A stretch of DNA of 64,000 bases from Roseburia faecis (lineage in GTDB: Bacteria; Bacillota; Clostridia; Lachnospirales; Lachnospiraceae), in contig NZ_CVRR01000048.1 in the NCBI RefSeq assembly GCF_001406815.1, positions 114,549 through 178,548 of the forward strand, in the 5' to 3' direction. The translations under genes and the position numbers were made by a program. Positions 35,860-45,800 of this stretch are shown here, piece by piece; the first letter of the stretch is position 1, and every line of letters starts with the position of its first letter. The notes under the pieces were generated by a model. That model worked only from the letters and a program-made list of their open reading frames with translations, had not been told where the DNA came from and did no database searches.

Positions 35860-37884
35860 ATGAAAATAAGAAAGAAAATCTGCAGTCTGCTTCTGGTATG
35901 TCTGGCATTTTTAGGCATATTTTGTGGCAGAGCAAATGTATATGCAGATCAGAAACAGGCATTGTCGGCAACGGTGACACTGCTGAAACAGGAAAAAGAC
36001 TGTGTCGTGCAGGTGGAGGCCAAAAACAGTGGGGCGGATTTTTCCGGAAAGGTGCGGCTGGTGTTTTCCGGTACAGACAACTCCGGAGGCTGCGCATTTG
36101 AACAGTGCCTGACATTGCCACAGAACGGAAAAAAACAGTATACAATGACCATTCCGTATGCCGATGTCAGCCAGACGCGCGGAAACGGAATTGTGGCGTT
36201 TGTCGATGAAAAGGGAAACGTTGTGGCAAGTGAAGCATTTGCCAGTATTTTTGGCAAAGAAAAGCGCGGTATTGGTGTGGGAGTGCTTTCGGATCATTAT
36301 GATGCGCTTGGCTGGATGAGCATGAGCGGCCAGACCTATTATCTTCACGGAAAAGACCAGAATGTATATCTGACACAGATGGACGCAGATACATTGCAGG
36401 CACAGCTGGATGAACTGTATTTTCTTGTGATTGATTCCTACGATGTGAGTTCACTTGGAAAAGAGAAGATCAAAGCAATCGAGAAATGGGTGAAAAACGG
36501 TGGATGGCTGCTGATTGGAACCGGAGAGCGCGGCAAAGATACACTGGGTGGTTTTGATTCCTCATTTATGGAGGTCAGCTGCAAAAGAGTCAGCAAAGTG
36601 GGAGAAGAAAATGATGCATCGAAAGAAATGCAGCAACTGGGAAGTTATTCCGGATTTACCGGGATTGATTTTTCACAGATGCCGGTTGCAAAGCTGCAGC
36701 GGAACAATATAAATGCAAGTAAAAGCGAAGCTTATCCGGGGTGGGTGTATGCCTGTGGGGATGGTGCCATCGGTGTATGTGCCATTTCTTTTGGCGAAAA
36801 ACAGATGCAGAAGGCTTCCACGGATCTGTGTTACGGAATTTATGACCAGGTGGCAGGATATTCCATGAGCTATTCCCAGTATGTCAATGACGAGGAATGG
36901 GGATGGAGTGGGGAAAATGCATTCGGTGTCATTGACCACCTCAATACGGCACTGGATTTTTCCTGGCTGAAAGTTCTGATCGTGGTCTATGTGATCGTTG
37001 TTGGACCGGTGCTTTATCTTCTGCTTTGCAAGATGAAAAAAAGAGACTGGTACTGGCTGGGGGTACCGGCACTTGGCATAATCTTTATCGGTGTGGTATT
37101 TATCGGCGGACGGAATTTAAAGCTGCATGAGACACGGGTTTATTCGGTGACCGCACAGCAGGCGGATGGAAAAAGTACCACCGGTATCACCACCTATTAC
37201 AATGCGTATCATTCCGGGGTAAAACCGTGGAAAGTACGGCTGAATGATAATTACGCATATGGCGGTTCAGGTCTCAGTGAATCATACAGCATGGCATCTT
37301 CCGGCAGGGTATATGCAGACCGTTATCACTATTTGGTGGAATATGACAGGGGTCTGTCCCTTGGGGTAAAACCGCAGAGCAATTTTGAAAATGCCTATCT
37401 CTTTGCGGCAGGAACTGCCAAAGGATGCGGAAGCATAGACACCAGTGGTCTGGTGCTCACGCAGCAGAAACAGGGGGGAAGCATAACAAACAACACGTCC
37501 TATGATTTCCCTTATCTTGTCTGCGTGTCGGATGATACGGTCATGGTATTTTCGGATGTAAAAGCAGGTGAGACCATAACGATAGACGGGAAAAGTAAAA
37601 AACCACTGCTGTCCCAGCAGATTTCTTATTTTGATGATGTCTACAGCGTGTTATCGCAAGACAACATGAATGGAAATACATATTCGTATAAGCATAAGGA
37701 TATGGCAGCCGCACTGTATCTGGGACTGTGCCAGATCCGGCGGCAGAACGATGTGTCGGGTACTGTTGTAGTGGAAGGAGTAACCGCAGACTACGGAAAA
37801 ACCATAGAGAGCAGGTGCTCGGAAATTTCGTTTGGCTGTCTGTATACGATTGCCGGTCAGGAGGTGTCTCATGCTTCAAATTAG
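35860..37884 (+). CDS. Secreted/membrane protein heading an ABC/MoxR/VWA operon
   Basis: A 674-residue protein. A signal peptide is clear (MKIRKKICSLLLVCLAFLG, cleavage near NVYA-DQ). An extracytoplasmic beta-rich domain follows (about 35-125), then a GldG/ThuA-like alpha/beta region (about 130-310, with ELYFLVIDSYDVSS and VKNGGWLLIGTGERG). Two membrane helices at about 368-390 and 400-418 precede a C-terminal extracytoplasmic domain. Layout resembles other proteins in MoxR-DUF58-VWA clusters, but I do not know a named family. SD GGAAGGAGAAGG precedes ATG 35860. The stop overlaps the ABC ATPase gene, so it is probably part of the same membrane complex. Confidence 0.78.
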   Translation: MKIRKKICSLLLVCLAFLGIFCGRANVYADQKQALSATVTLLKQEKDCVVQVEAKNSGADFSGKVRLVFSGTDNSGGCAFEQCLTLPQNGKKQYTMTIPYADVSQTRGNGIVAFVDEKGNVVASEAFASIFGKEKRGIGVGVLSDHYDALGWMSMSGQTYYLHGKDQNVYLTQMDADTLQAQLDELYFLVIDSYDVSSLGKEKIKAIEKWVKNGGWLLIGTGERGKDTLGGFDSSFMEVSCKRVSKVGEENDASKEMQQLGSYSGFTGIDFSQMPVAKLQRNNINASKSEAYPGWVYACGDGAIGVCAISFGEKQMQKASTDLCYGIYDQVAGYSMSYSQYVNDEEWGWSGENAFGVIDHLNTALDFSWLKVLIVVYVIVVGPVLYLLLCKMKKRDWYWLGVPALGIIFIGVVFIGGRNLKLHETRVYSVTAQQADGKSTTGITTYYNAYHSGVKPWKVRLNDNYAYGGSGLSESYSMASSGRVYADRYHYLVEYDRGLSLGVKPQSNFENAYLFAAGTAKGCGSIDTSGLVLTQQKQGGSITNNTSYDFPYLVCVSDDTVMVFSDVKAGETITIDGKSKKPLLSQQISYFDDVYSVLSQDNMNGNTYSYKHKDMAAALYLGLCQIRRQNDVSGTVVVEGVTADYGKTIESRCSEISFGCLYTIAGQEVSHASN

Positions 37885-38803
37885 TCATTTGTATAAAAAC
37901 TACGGAAAATTTCAGGCGGTCAGGGATCTGAACCTGCATGTGCCCAAAGGGGATCTGTTTGGCTTTGTGGGACCAAACGGAGCCGGAAAGACAACAACAA
38001 TCCGGATGGTATGCGGACTTATGCCGCCGACAGAAGGAACCATTACGATCCATGGCGTGGATGCCCTGCTGCATCCGAAGGAAATCAAAAAGCAGATCGG
38101 TTATGTGCCGGATTTCTTTGGTGTGTATGACAATTTAAAAGTCAGCGAATATATGGATTTTTACGGTTCCATGTACCGTATGACTTCCAGGGAGATCGCC
38201 GCGGTATCCAATGATCTGCTCGAGCTGGTCAATCTGTCAGACAAAAAAGAGGTTTATGTGGATACGCTTTCCCGCGGAATGAAGCAGCGGCTGTGTGTGG
38301 CACGGGCACTCATCCACAATCCTTCCCTTCTGGTGCTGGATGAACCGAATTCCGGTCTGGACCCGCGTGCGCGTGTGGAGATGAAAGAACTTTTGCAGAA
38401 TCTGCGCAGCATGGGAAAAACCATTGTGATCAGTTCCCATATTTTGTCGGAGCTGGCAGAGATGTGCAACAGCATCGGTATTATGGATCACGGGAAACTC
38501 GTAGAAGCAGGAAACATCGAGGATGTCATGGAACATGTTTTCGGTGGAAACCGGATCGTGGTTTCGGTTCATGGGGAGATGGAGCCGGCAGTGCGCATGC
38601 TTAAGGAACACCCCCAGATCCGTGTGGAATCGGTGGGAGAAAAGGAAATCCATATCTCGCATGCCATGAAAGAGGAAGAAATCGCGCAGTTGATCGCACA
38701 GATGATACAGAATGGAATTATCGTGACAGGATTTTATAAAGAAGAGGGAAATCTCGAATCCCTGTTTATGCAGCTGACAGGAGGGCAGGAAGATGAGAAT
38801 TAA
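37871..38803 (+). CDS. ABC transporter ATP-binding protein
   Basis: A 310-residue ATPase. Walker A GPNGAGKTTT, signature LSRGMKQRLCVARAL, Walker B LLVLDEPNSGLDP, switch ISSHILSEL. The long C-terminal extension is of the CcmA/GldA type. ATG 37871 has GGAGGTG at the right distance, inside the end of the previous gene; the frame is open further upstream (37832) but without SD. It overlaps the permease gene by 11 bases. Confidence 0.92.
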   Translation: MLQISHLYKNYGKFQAVRDLNLHVPKGDLFGFVGPNGAGKTTTIRMVCGLMPPTEGTITIHGVDALLHPKEIKKQIGYVPDFFGVYDNLKVSEYMDFYGSMYRMTSREIAAVSNDLLELVNLSDKKEVYVDTLSRGMKQRLCVARALIHNPSLLVLDEPNSGLDPRARVEMKELLQNLRSMGKTIVISSHILSELAEMCNSIGIMDHGKLVEAGNIEDVMEHVFGGNRIVVSVHGEMEPAVRMLKEHPQIRVESVGEKEIHISHAMKEEEIAQLIAQMIQNGIIVTGFYKEEGNLESLFMQLTGGQEDEN

Positions 38804-39686
38804 TCCAATGGTAAAAAAAGATATTAAAGTACAGGCGCGCAGTATGCGCTGCTGCTGGGAAATATTTGTTTATGAGGCGATTATGGCAGTTGTATTTTTC
38901 TTTGCCATGTTTTTGTTTTCCCAGCAGATGACCTATTCGTCTGCAAACATATACAGCAGCATTGTCTGGCTGTATCCGGCACTTGCGGTCACGCAGATTT
39001 TTATTCTGGGAGTGGTAGTCCCGGTGCGCACGGCTTCTGCAATTTCGGGTGAGAAAGAGCGGCAGACCTTTGATATTATGATGACAACCAGCATGACCGG
39101 ATTTTCCATTATTATGGGAAAGGTGCTCACCGCGATGATCCAGAGCATGTTTTATGTGGTGGCAGGACTTCCGATCGTAGCACTGGCATTTGTCATCGGC
39201 GGACTCTCATGGGGCAATCTGTTCTGGTTTCTGGCAGTATCATTACTGGTTTCGTTCGTTTCTGCAAGTATTGGAATTTTGTGTTCTTCCATCTGTAAAA
39301 AAACGATCAGTGCCATAATTTTATCGTATGGTATCTATGCCCTGCTGTTTATCGGAAGTTTTCTTCCCTATCTGGTCACCACGGTTGTCCGCTTGTCAGG
39401 TGGTGTACCGGAAAAATCCTGCTGGGTGCTTCTGGTCAATCCGGGCATGTATCTGCTTGAATTTTTTACATGGAGTATGACCGGAACATCCGTGGCGGAA
39501 GAACTGATCACAAATTACGGGAAAACATTTTCTGTTTCGGGCGCTGCCGTACATTATGGATGGATGGCCGTTTCCACGCTTTTATTTGTGGCACTGGCAT
39601 TTGTCTTTCTTCTGATTGCGATGCGGCGGATCAATCCGATGGCAGGATATGGAAGAAAACATGCAGGGGGAAAGCAGCATGGATGA
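38793..39686 (+). CDS. ABC-2 type permease
   Basis: A 297-residue membrane protein with six to seven hydrophobic helices, beginning INPMVKKDIKVQARSMR. The segment RTASAISGEKERQTFDIMMTTSMTGFSIIMGK is the conserved ABC-2 loop that couples to the ATPase. It works with the ATPase just upstream. The cargo is unknown; association with MoxR and VWA genes suggests a role at the envelope. Confidence 0.9.
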   Translation: MRINPMVKKDIKVQARSMRCCWEIFVYEAIMAVVFFFAMFLFSQQMTYSSANIYSSIVWLYPALAVTQIFILGVVVPVRTASAISGEKERQTFDIMMTTSMTGFSIIMGKVLTAMIQSMFYVVAGLPIVALAFVIGGLSWGNLFWFLAVSLLVSFVSASIGILCSSICKKTISAIILSYGIYALLFIGSFLPYLVTTVVRLSGGVPEKSCWVLLVNPGMYLLEFFTWSMTGTSVAEELITNYGKTFSVSGAAVHYGWMAVSTLLFVALAFVFLLIAMRRINPMAGYGRKHAGGKQHG

Positions 39687-40968
39687 AAAAGCATTTCTGT
39701 TGCAGGAAATCCGTTACAGCAAAAGAAAACAGAACGTAAAAAAGTTCCTGCGCTATGAAAGCACAGGAATTGCCGCAGGTGGAACCATCGCCATGGTGCT
39801 GGAAGGATGTGCGGTGTTTGTCCCTTTTTATACGGTGCATGTGTGGGCTGTTTTGGCAGTTTTATGTGGTGCGGCAGCTGGAGGCATTTATACGGTAATG
39901 AAGAGATGTACCATGGTACAGGCAGCACAGCAGATCGACCGTTTCGGGTTTCAGGAACGGATCGTGACGGCATATGGGCGTATTGGAAAAGAGGGTAGTA
40001 TCGACCAGATGCAGCGCAGCGATGCCGTGCATATGTTACAGGAAGACCATGCATGGAAAAAGGCGCGTGTTTGTCCGGACCGAAGGAAACTTGTGGCACT
40101 TTTTCTTTCCCTTGGGCTGGCGCTTGTTCTTTCGTTTGTGCCGTCCCCCGCGCATAAACAGGCGCAGCAGCGGCATGCCATCCGGCAGGAAGCCCGGGAA
40201 AAGGAAAAAGAAATCCAAAAAGTGATGGATGCCTTAAAACAGACAGACACCTCTTCCATGACAAAAGAACAAAAGAAAGCCCTGCAGGAACTGATACAGT
40301 CACTGGCCTTATCGCAAAAAGAAATGCAGCAGGCAGATACGAAGCAGGCACTGGCATCTGCCGGGCAGAAACTTTCCTACAAGTATGGACAGGCGGCACA
40401 GATTTCCGGGGCGGATGCCCTGGCATCGGTACTTAAAAATATCCAGGTGAATACCAATACAGGAAACCAGCTGGCACAGGGGGATGTACAAAGCACTACA
40501 CAAAACACTACACAAAGCGGTACGCAGCGTGGGGAATCCACGCAGTCTTCGGAAACCAGTTCCCAGGATTCCGGGGATGGGGAAGATTCGGGCAGTGGAA
40601 AGGACGGAAGTGGAAGTGGCAATGGAAGTGGAAACGGAACCGGCAAGGGGAAAGGAAGCGGAAACGGAAGTGGAACAGGAAACGGAACAGGCAGCGGACG
40701 CGGAACCGGATCCGGAGGGGGAACACATGATTATGTGAGTGTTCCGAATAAACTCGGAAACGACAGCAGTATCACAAAGGACAAGGGGGATTCGAAGAAT
40801 TCCGATTATTACAAGGCGAAGAATGGTCTGGCATGGAAAGGCGAACACGTGGATTTAGATTCCGTGGTCGGCGATTACACGAAAGAGGCCTACGAAGGTA
40901 TTGCCAATGGAAAATACCCGGCCGGCATGGAAGATGTCATCCGGAATTATTTTGAAAATCTGAACTGA
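39679..40968 (+). CDS. Membrane protein with long Gly/Ser/Thr-rich linker
   Basis: A 429-residue protein. A cytosolic start (MDEKAFLLQEIRYSKRKQN) leads to two helices (about 28-78), a soluble region with AAQQIDRFGFQERIVTAYG, and a third helix near 138-155. A Lys/Gln-rich coiled coil follows (about 160-230), then a Gly/Ser/Asn/Thr-rich tract (about 304-350) and a conserved-looking tail (LAWKGEHVDLDSVVGDYTKEAY). The organisation recalls DUF4175-like proteins found beside MoxR/DUF58/VWA genes. ATG 39679 has AGGGGGAAA six bases upstream and overlaps the permease stop by eight bases. Confidence 0.75.
   Translation: MDEKAFLLQEIRYSKRKQNVKKFLRYESTGIAAGGTIAMVLEGCAVFVPFYTVHVWAVLAVLCGAAAGGIYTVMKRCTMVQAAQQIDRFGFQERIVTAYGRIGKEGSIDQMQRSDAVHMLQEDHAWKKARVCPDRRKLVALFLSLGLALVLSFVPSPAHKQAQQRHAIRQEAREKEKEIQKVMDALKQTDTSSMTKEQKKALQELIQSLALSQKEMQQADTKQALASAGQKLSYKYGQAAQISGADALASVLKNIQVNTNTGNQLAQGDVQSTTQNTTQSGTQRGESTQSSETSSQDSGDGEDSGSGKDGSGSGNGSGNGTGKGKGSGNGSGTGNGTGSGRGTGSGGGTHDYVSVPNKLGNDSSITKDKGDSKNSDYYKAKNGLAWKGEHVDLDSVVGDYTKEAYEGIANGKYPAGMEDVIRNYFENLN
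40589..40727 (+). repeat. Degenerate tandem repeats encoding a Gly-rich linker
   Basis: Imperfect repeats of GGAAGTGGAAACGGAAC-like units encode alternating GSGNGSGNGTG residues. Prone to slippage; probably a flexible spacer. Confidence 0.8.
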
Positions 40969-40983
40969 TGGAGAGGAGATCTT

Positions 40984-41940
40984 ATGACAGAATATGAAGT
41001 ATGCCAGCAGAACACCATGGCATGTGAACAGGAAATTGCAAAGGGAATTATCGGACAAAAAGACGTCATCCGCCAGGTCATGCTGGCACTTCTGGCGGGC
41101 GGAAATGTACTCTTAGAAGGTATGCCGGGACTGGGAAAGACCATGCTGGTGCGCACGATCAGCCAGGTGTGTGATCTGAGTTTTCAGAGAATCCAGTTTA
41201 CCCCGGATCTGATGCCGAGTGACGTGACCGGTACCAACATCATCGTAAAAGAAGAGCAAAAAAGTGCATTCCGGTTTGAAAAAGGACCGATTTTTGCCAA
41301 TCTGGTGCTGGCGGATGAGATCAACCGTGCCACGCCAAAGACACAGTCAGCTCTCTTAGAGGCCATGCAGGAACACACCGTGACGATCGGAACGACCAGC
41401 CATCCGCTGCCGGAGCCGTTTCTGGTGCTTGCCACACAAAATCCGATCGAAAACGAGGGAACTTATCCGCTGCCGGAAGCCCAGCTGGACCGTTTTTTGT
41501 TTAAAGTGCTGGTAAAATTTCCGGACCGGCAGGAACTGCGGGAAATCGTGGAACTGACGGAGGGAAACCATCCGCCAAAGATCGAAAAGGTCATGGACCG
41601 GGAAAGCCTGCTTGCAGCGCGCGCATGCGTTGCACAGATTCCGATTGCGGATGCCGTCATGGATTATATTCTGGATCTGGTTATGGCAACTCATGCAGAC
41701 AATCCGTATATCCGGGAGGGGGCAAGCCCGCGTGCGGCACAGGCACTGATCCGCACAGCCAGGGCACGCGCGTTTATGGAAAACCGCCTGAATGTCTCGT
41801 TTGAGGACGTCAAATGTGTCGCACTTCCGGTATTGCGGCACAGGATTCTGCTCAGTTTCGATGCAGTATCGGAGGGGATTACGGAAGATGCGGTGATTGG
41901 GCAGATCTTAACAGAAAAGGAACAGGGACTGTATGCTTGA
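40984..41940 (+). CDS. MoxR family AAA+ ATPase
   Basis: A 318-residue ATPase. Walker A is EGMPGLGKT, followed by IQFTPDLMPSDVTGT (MoxR hallmark). Walker B is LADEINRATPKTQSALLEAMQEH, sensor ATQNPIENEGTYPLPEAQLDRF, with the arginine-finger region EGASPRAAQAL. MoxR proteins act as chaperone-like ATPases with VWA partners to activate or assemble envelope complexes. It has GAGAGGAG upstream and overlaps the DUF58 gene by eight bases. Confidence 0.95.
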   Translation: MTEYEVCQQNTMACEQEIAKGIIGQKDVIRQVMLALLAGGNVLLEGMPGLGKTMLVRTISQVCDLSFQRIQFTPDLMPSDVTGTNIIVKEEQKSAFRFEKGPIFANLVLADEINRATPKTQSALLEAMQEHTVTIGTTSHPLPEPFLVLATQNPIENEGTYPLPEAQLDRFLFKVLVKFPDRQELREIVELTEGNHPPKIEKVMDRESLLAARACVAQIPIADAVMDYILDLVMATHADNPYIREGASPRAAQALIRTARARAFMENRLNVSFEDVKCVALPVLRHRILLSFDAVSEGITEDAVIGQILTEKEQGLYA

Positions 41941-42811
41941 TGCGGGAATTTATGAACAGCTGTCGCGGCTTGTGATCGCGATGAAACAGAAAAGCAGCCA
42001 GAATATGGCAGGAAACCGCAGATCCGTACAGAAAGGGACTTCTGCGGAATTTTCCGATTTCCGGGAGTATATGCCGGGAGATGATCTGCGCAGGCTGGAC
42101 TGGAATGTCTATGCGCGGTCGGAGCGCATGTATATCCGGGAATATTTCGAAGAAAAGGAAGCAGTGGTATCGGTTATTCTAGATACCAGTGCATCAATGC
42201 ACTATGGAAAAAAGAGCAAGGCAGAACTGGCACAGGATCTGTGCGCGGTGATTGCCTTTCTGACTTTGCACCATATGGACCGGCTGGTGCTGTATGACAG
42301 CAGCCAGATGGGAACTCCGCTTGTGGTTTCCGGGGGAAAGAATGCACTGCCAAAAGTACTTGGATGGCTGCAGGCACGCACATTTTCGGGGACAGAGACG
42401 GATTCTTTTTCCGCCGTGCGCCAGATGCAGAGGCGTGGGGCGGGAGTTACCGTGATCGTCAGTGATTTCCTGACCGAAGCAGCGACAGATCCCACGCAGG
42501 ATTGTCTGGAAAAAACGATGCAGTATCTGGACTTTACGAAACAAAGACCCGTGTTGCTTCAGACACTGTGTGCGGAAGAACTGCGTGTGACAATGGACGG
42601 TACGCGCAATCTGATAGATATGGAGTCCAAAGAAAAACTGCGCGTGACGATGCGTGCGGATGTGATTGCGCGATATGAACAGGAACTGCAAAAGCTTTCT
42701 GTGCGGCTGAAAAAAAGTGCATCGGCTGCCGGAGGCACTTATATACTCTGTGATTCCGAAAAAGAGAGACGTGCGCTGATTTTAGAAGATTTAAGACCTT
42801 TGTTTGTCTGA
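41933..42811 (+). CDS. DUF58 domain protein (VWA-like fold)
   Basis: A 292-residue protein with the DUF58 hallmark GTSAEFSDFREYMPGDDLRR, then LDWNVYARSERMYIREYFEE, and a VWA-like LDTSASMHYG carrying the MIDAS pattern DTSAS. DUF58 proteins are constant partners of MoxR ATPases. Translationally coupled to moxR and followed 20 bases later by the VWA giant. Confidence 0.93.
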   Translation: MLDAGIYEQLSRLVIAMKQKSSQNMAGNRRSVQKGTSAEFSDFREYMPGDDLRRLDWNVYARSERMYIREYFEEKEAVVSVILDTSASMHYGKKSKAELAQDLCAVIAFLTLHHMDRLVLYDSSQMGTPLVVSGGKNALPKVLGWLQARTFSGTETDSFSAVRQMQRRGAGVTVIVSDFLTEAATDPTQDCLEKTMQYLDFTKQRPVLLQTLCAEELRVTMDGTRNLIDMESKEKLRVTMRADVIARYEQELQKLSVRLKKSASAAGGTYILCDSEKERRALILEDLRPLFV

Positions 42812-42831
42812 GAAAAATTTGAGGATGGATT

Positions 42832-45800
42832 ATGATATTTGAGAGTTTGTGGCCACTGGCATTTTTGCTGGCGGTTCCGGTTGTTGTGATTTTATATCTG
42901 CTTGTGCCAAAGGGGACAGACACACCAGTGTCTTCGAACCTGTTGTGGAAGAAGCTTTTTTATAATGAACAGTCTAAAACGTTCTGGGAAAAGTTTTTGC
43001 ACAATCTGCTGATGTATCTGCAGATCGTGATCCTTTTGCTGCTTATTCTGGCACTGATGGCACCGTTTGTACAGCGTAAGGGTACAGGCAGTACGGACGT
43101 GGTGTATCTGATTGACACCAGCGGAAGCATGAAGCATCTCACCAAAGGGGGCAATACCCGCTTAGGGGAAGCCGTAAGTGAGATCAAAGAGCAGATTGCC
43201 GCTTCGGATGGGGCAAAAATATCCATTGTTACCTGTGACGGCACGGGAACCAATCTGCTTGCCGTCCATACTTCCGAAAAAAAAGCACTGTATCGGACGC
43301 TGGCAGACATCAAGGGCACGGACACAGCCGGATCGCTTTCTGATGCACTGGCAACCGTACAGACGGTGCAGAAAAAAGACAAAAAGAACGATCTGGCAGA
43401 TGTCATCGTCTATACCGACGGCATAGGGGCAAAACAGACGAAAAATCTCAAAAGTCAGCTTCAGGCAACCATCCGCGTGGTGGGAAGTCCCGTTTCTAAC
43501 GTGGCGAATACGTTTCTGTCCTGCACCAAAGACAGCAGCGGGGACACGTATACGGTTGCATCAGGCGTGACAAATTACAGCGATCATGCGGCAAATATGG
43601 AGATTACGCTGTATGAGGGAAAGAAAATTCTTGAAGTGCGTACACTTTTCCTTGCCGCAGACGAGACATATACCTGCCTGTTTAAACAGGTGAACTGGGG
43701 AAACCAGCCGCTGCATACCGAACTTTCCGCAGTGACATTTGCCGGCAGCAGCCAGAAGGATTCCTTACATGAGGATAACTGTGCCTATGCACTCAAAGAC
43801 CAGGTTTCCACGAGCAAAGCCACACTGATCGGGGAAGGAAATACCTATATCGAAAAAGCGTATCTTGCCGTGACCGGAGAGAATCTTTCCAAGGCAAAAA
43901 CAACGGATGCACTTGACCGTGACGATCCGGGGGTCTGTATTTTTGATGCGGATACGGCAGTGCAGGAATCTAATCAGCAGAAGGCGCAGATGATTTTTGC
44001 CAAAGAGGGAAAGAACGAGGAAAAAAATGTCAGCCTGTCCGCCGGCGATACCGAACTGACTTCCGGAATCCGGGACTTTGCGCTCGGGGTAAATCAGACG
44101 TATGTGTATGATCTGCCGGTCTGGGCCACGGGCTTTCTGTGGAACGGAAAGCAGTGCGCCGCATACTATGGGGAGCATGACGGAATCCGGGAGGTGGTAC
44201 TTGGATTTGACCTGCGGGAATCGGATTTTGCCCTGCAGCCGGAGTTTCCGGTATTTATGAACCATGCGCTGCATTATCTTGAGGATAGTTCCCTTCTTTC
44301 CCAAAACGTCTATGATGCCGGAGATACCGTGCAGTTTCATGCATTAAACGGTGTGGACGTGCAGCAGATTGCAGCACCTACCGATCAGGCAGGACTGTTT
44401 ACCGTAAAAGCGGGCGACAGAAAGGAATCCTATATTGTAAAATTTGCATGCAGCAGTCAGTCGGATGGACGGATCACGGCAGGCGATTCCGGAAGCCGCA
44501 ACACGATGCAGCGGCAGCTTGTGCGAAAGCAGATGCGCAATGTCATCCTTATCCTTGTGCTTCTTCTTATGATACTGGAGTGGATCTGTTATGTCCGGCA
44601 GATGCGTTACCGTGGGCGGTTTTATCTTGCGGTGCGTCTGGTGGGGCTTGCCCTTTTGGTGCTGGCTGTCTGTGGAATTTCGGTGCCGCTTTCCCACGCG
44701 AAAGACACAACCGTTTTTCTGGTTGATCTGTCGGAGAGCAATGCCGCAAATCTCACGCAGATGGAGCAGTATATGAGCCGGCAGGTTAAAGACATGCCAA
44801 AGAACAATCAGTATGCCATCGTAACGTTTGGAGCCAATGCGGTTGTGGAACAGTTTCTGACCAGTGAGAAACACAGTTTTCAGATTCTCTCGGCACCGGA
44901 GGCGGATGCAACCAACCTTGAGGAAGCTGTTTCCACAGGACTTTCCATGATCCCGGACAATGCGGCAGGACGGCTTGTGGTGCTTACGGATGGAAAGCAG
45001 ACAAAGGGAAACATCGAGCATACGGCATCGGCACTGACGGCAAAAAACGTGCAGCTGTATTCGGTTCTCTATGAAGATACAAAGCAGGGGAGCGATGCCT
45101 ATATCGAAAACGTGGAAATGCCGGAGTATCTTTATCCGGGTGATTCCTATTCCATGACCGTAACTGTGGAAAGCAACTATGAGACCGATGCGAAGCTGCA
45201 GCTTTTGCAGGGAACGGAGATGGTCAGTCAGACAGGCGTGCATTTAAACAAAGGCAGCAACCGTTTTGTTTTGAAACAGAAGGTAGTCGGTACCGATGCG
45301 CAGCAGTATACCGTGCGCGTGAAGGCACCGAAGGACACCTGTGAAAAAAACAATGATTATGGTACGTATGCGACGGTGGATTCCCTGCCAAAGATTCTGC
45401 TTGTATCCGGAATGGGAGAGGACAGCACACCGTTTTTAGGACTTTTGGATGCTGCCGGATGCAATTACCGGCAGGTATCCGCAGTCAGTGCACCGGATAC
45501 TTTAAAAGAGATGCTGCAGTACAAGAGCATCATTCTGGAAAATGTGTACCGGACAGATCTGCCGGAGGGCTTTCTAAAAAATCTGAAAACTTATGTGAAA
45601 GACTACGGATGCGGTCTGGTGGCATGCGGCGGTGAGGACAGTTTTGCACTGGGCGGATATCTGGATACGGAACTGGAGAAACTTCTTCCGGTCGATATGC
45701 AGCTGCGCGGGGTAAATGAGAAACAGAATCTGGCAATGGTCATGGTGATTGATCATTCGGGCAGTATGTCGGAACAGACCGAAGGAGGCACCAATCTGGA

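Noticed and set aside
39554..40426. Minus-strand ORF of 290 codons
   Set aside because: Antisense to two overlapping conserved genes and made of Pro/Arg/His-rich low-complexity sequence.
40589..40727. Short repeats considered as a CRISPR array
   Set aside because: Units are degenerate, in frame and code for a Gly-rich linker; there are no spacers or cas genes.
44344..45243. Minus-strand ORF of 299 codons
   Set aside because: Antisense to the triple-VWA gene, whose MIDAS motifs are intact.
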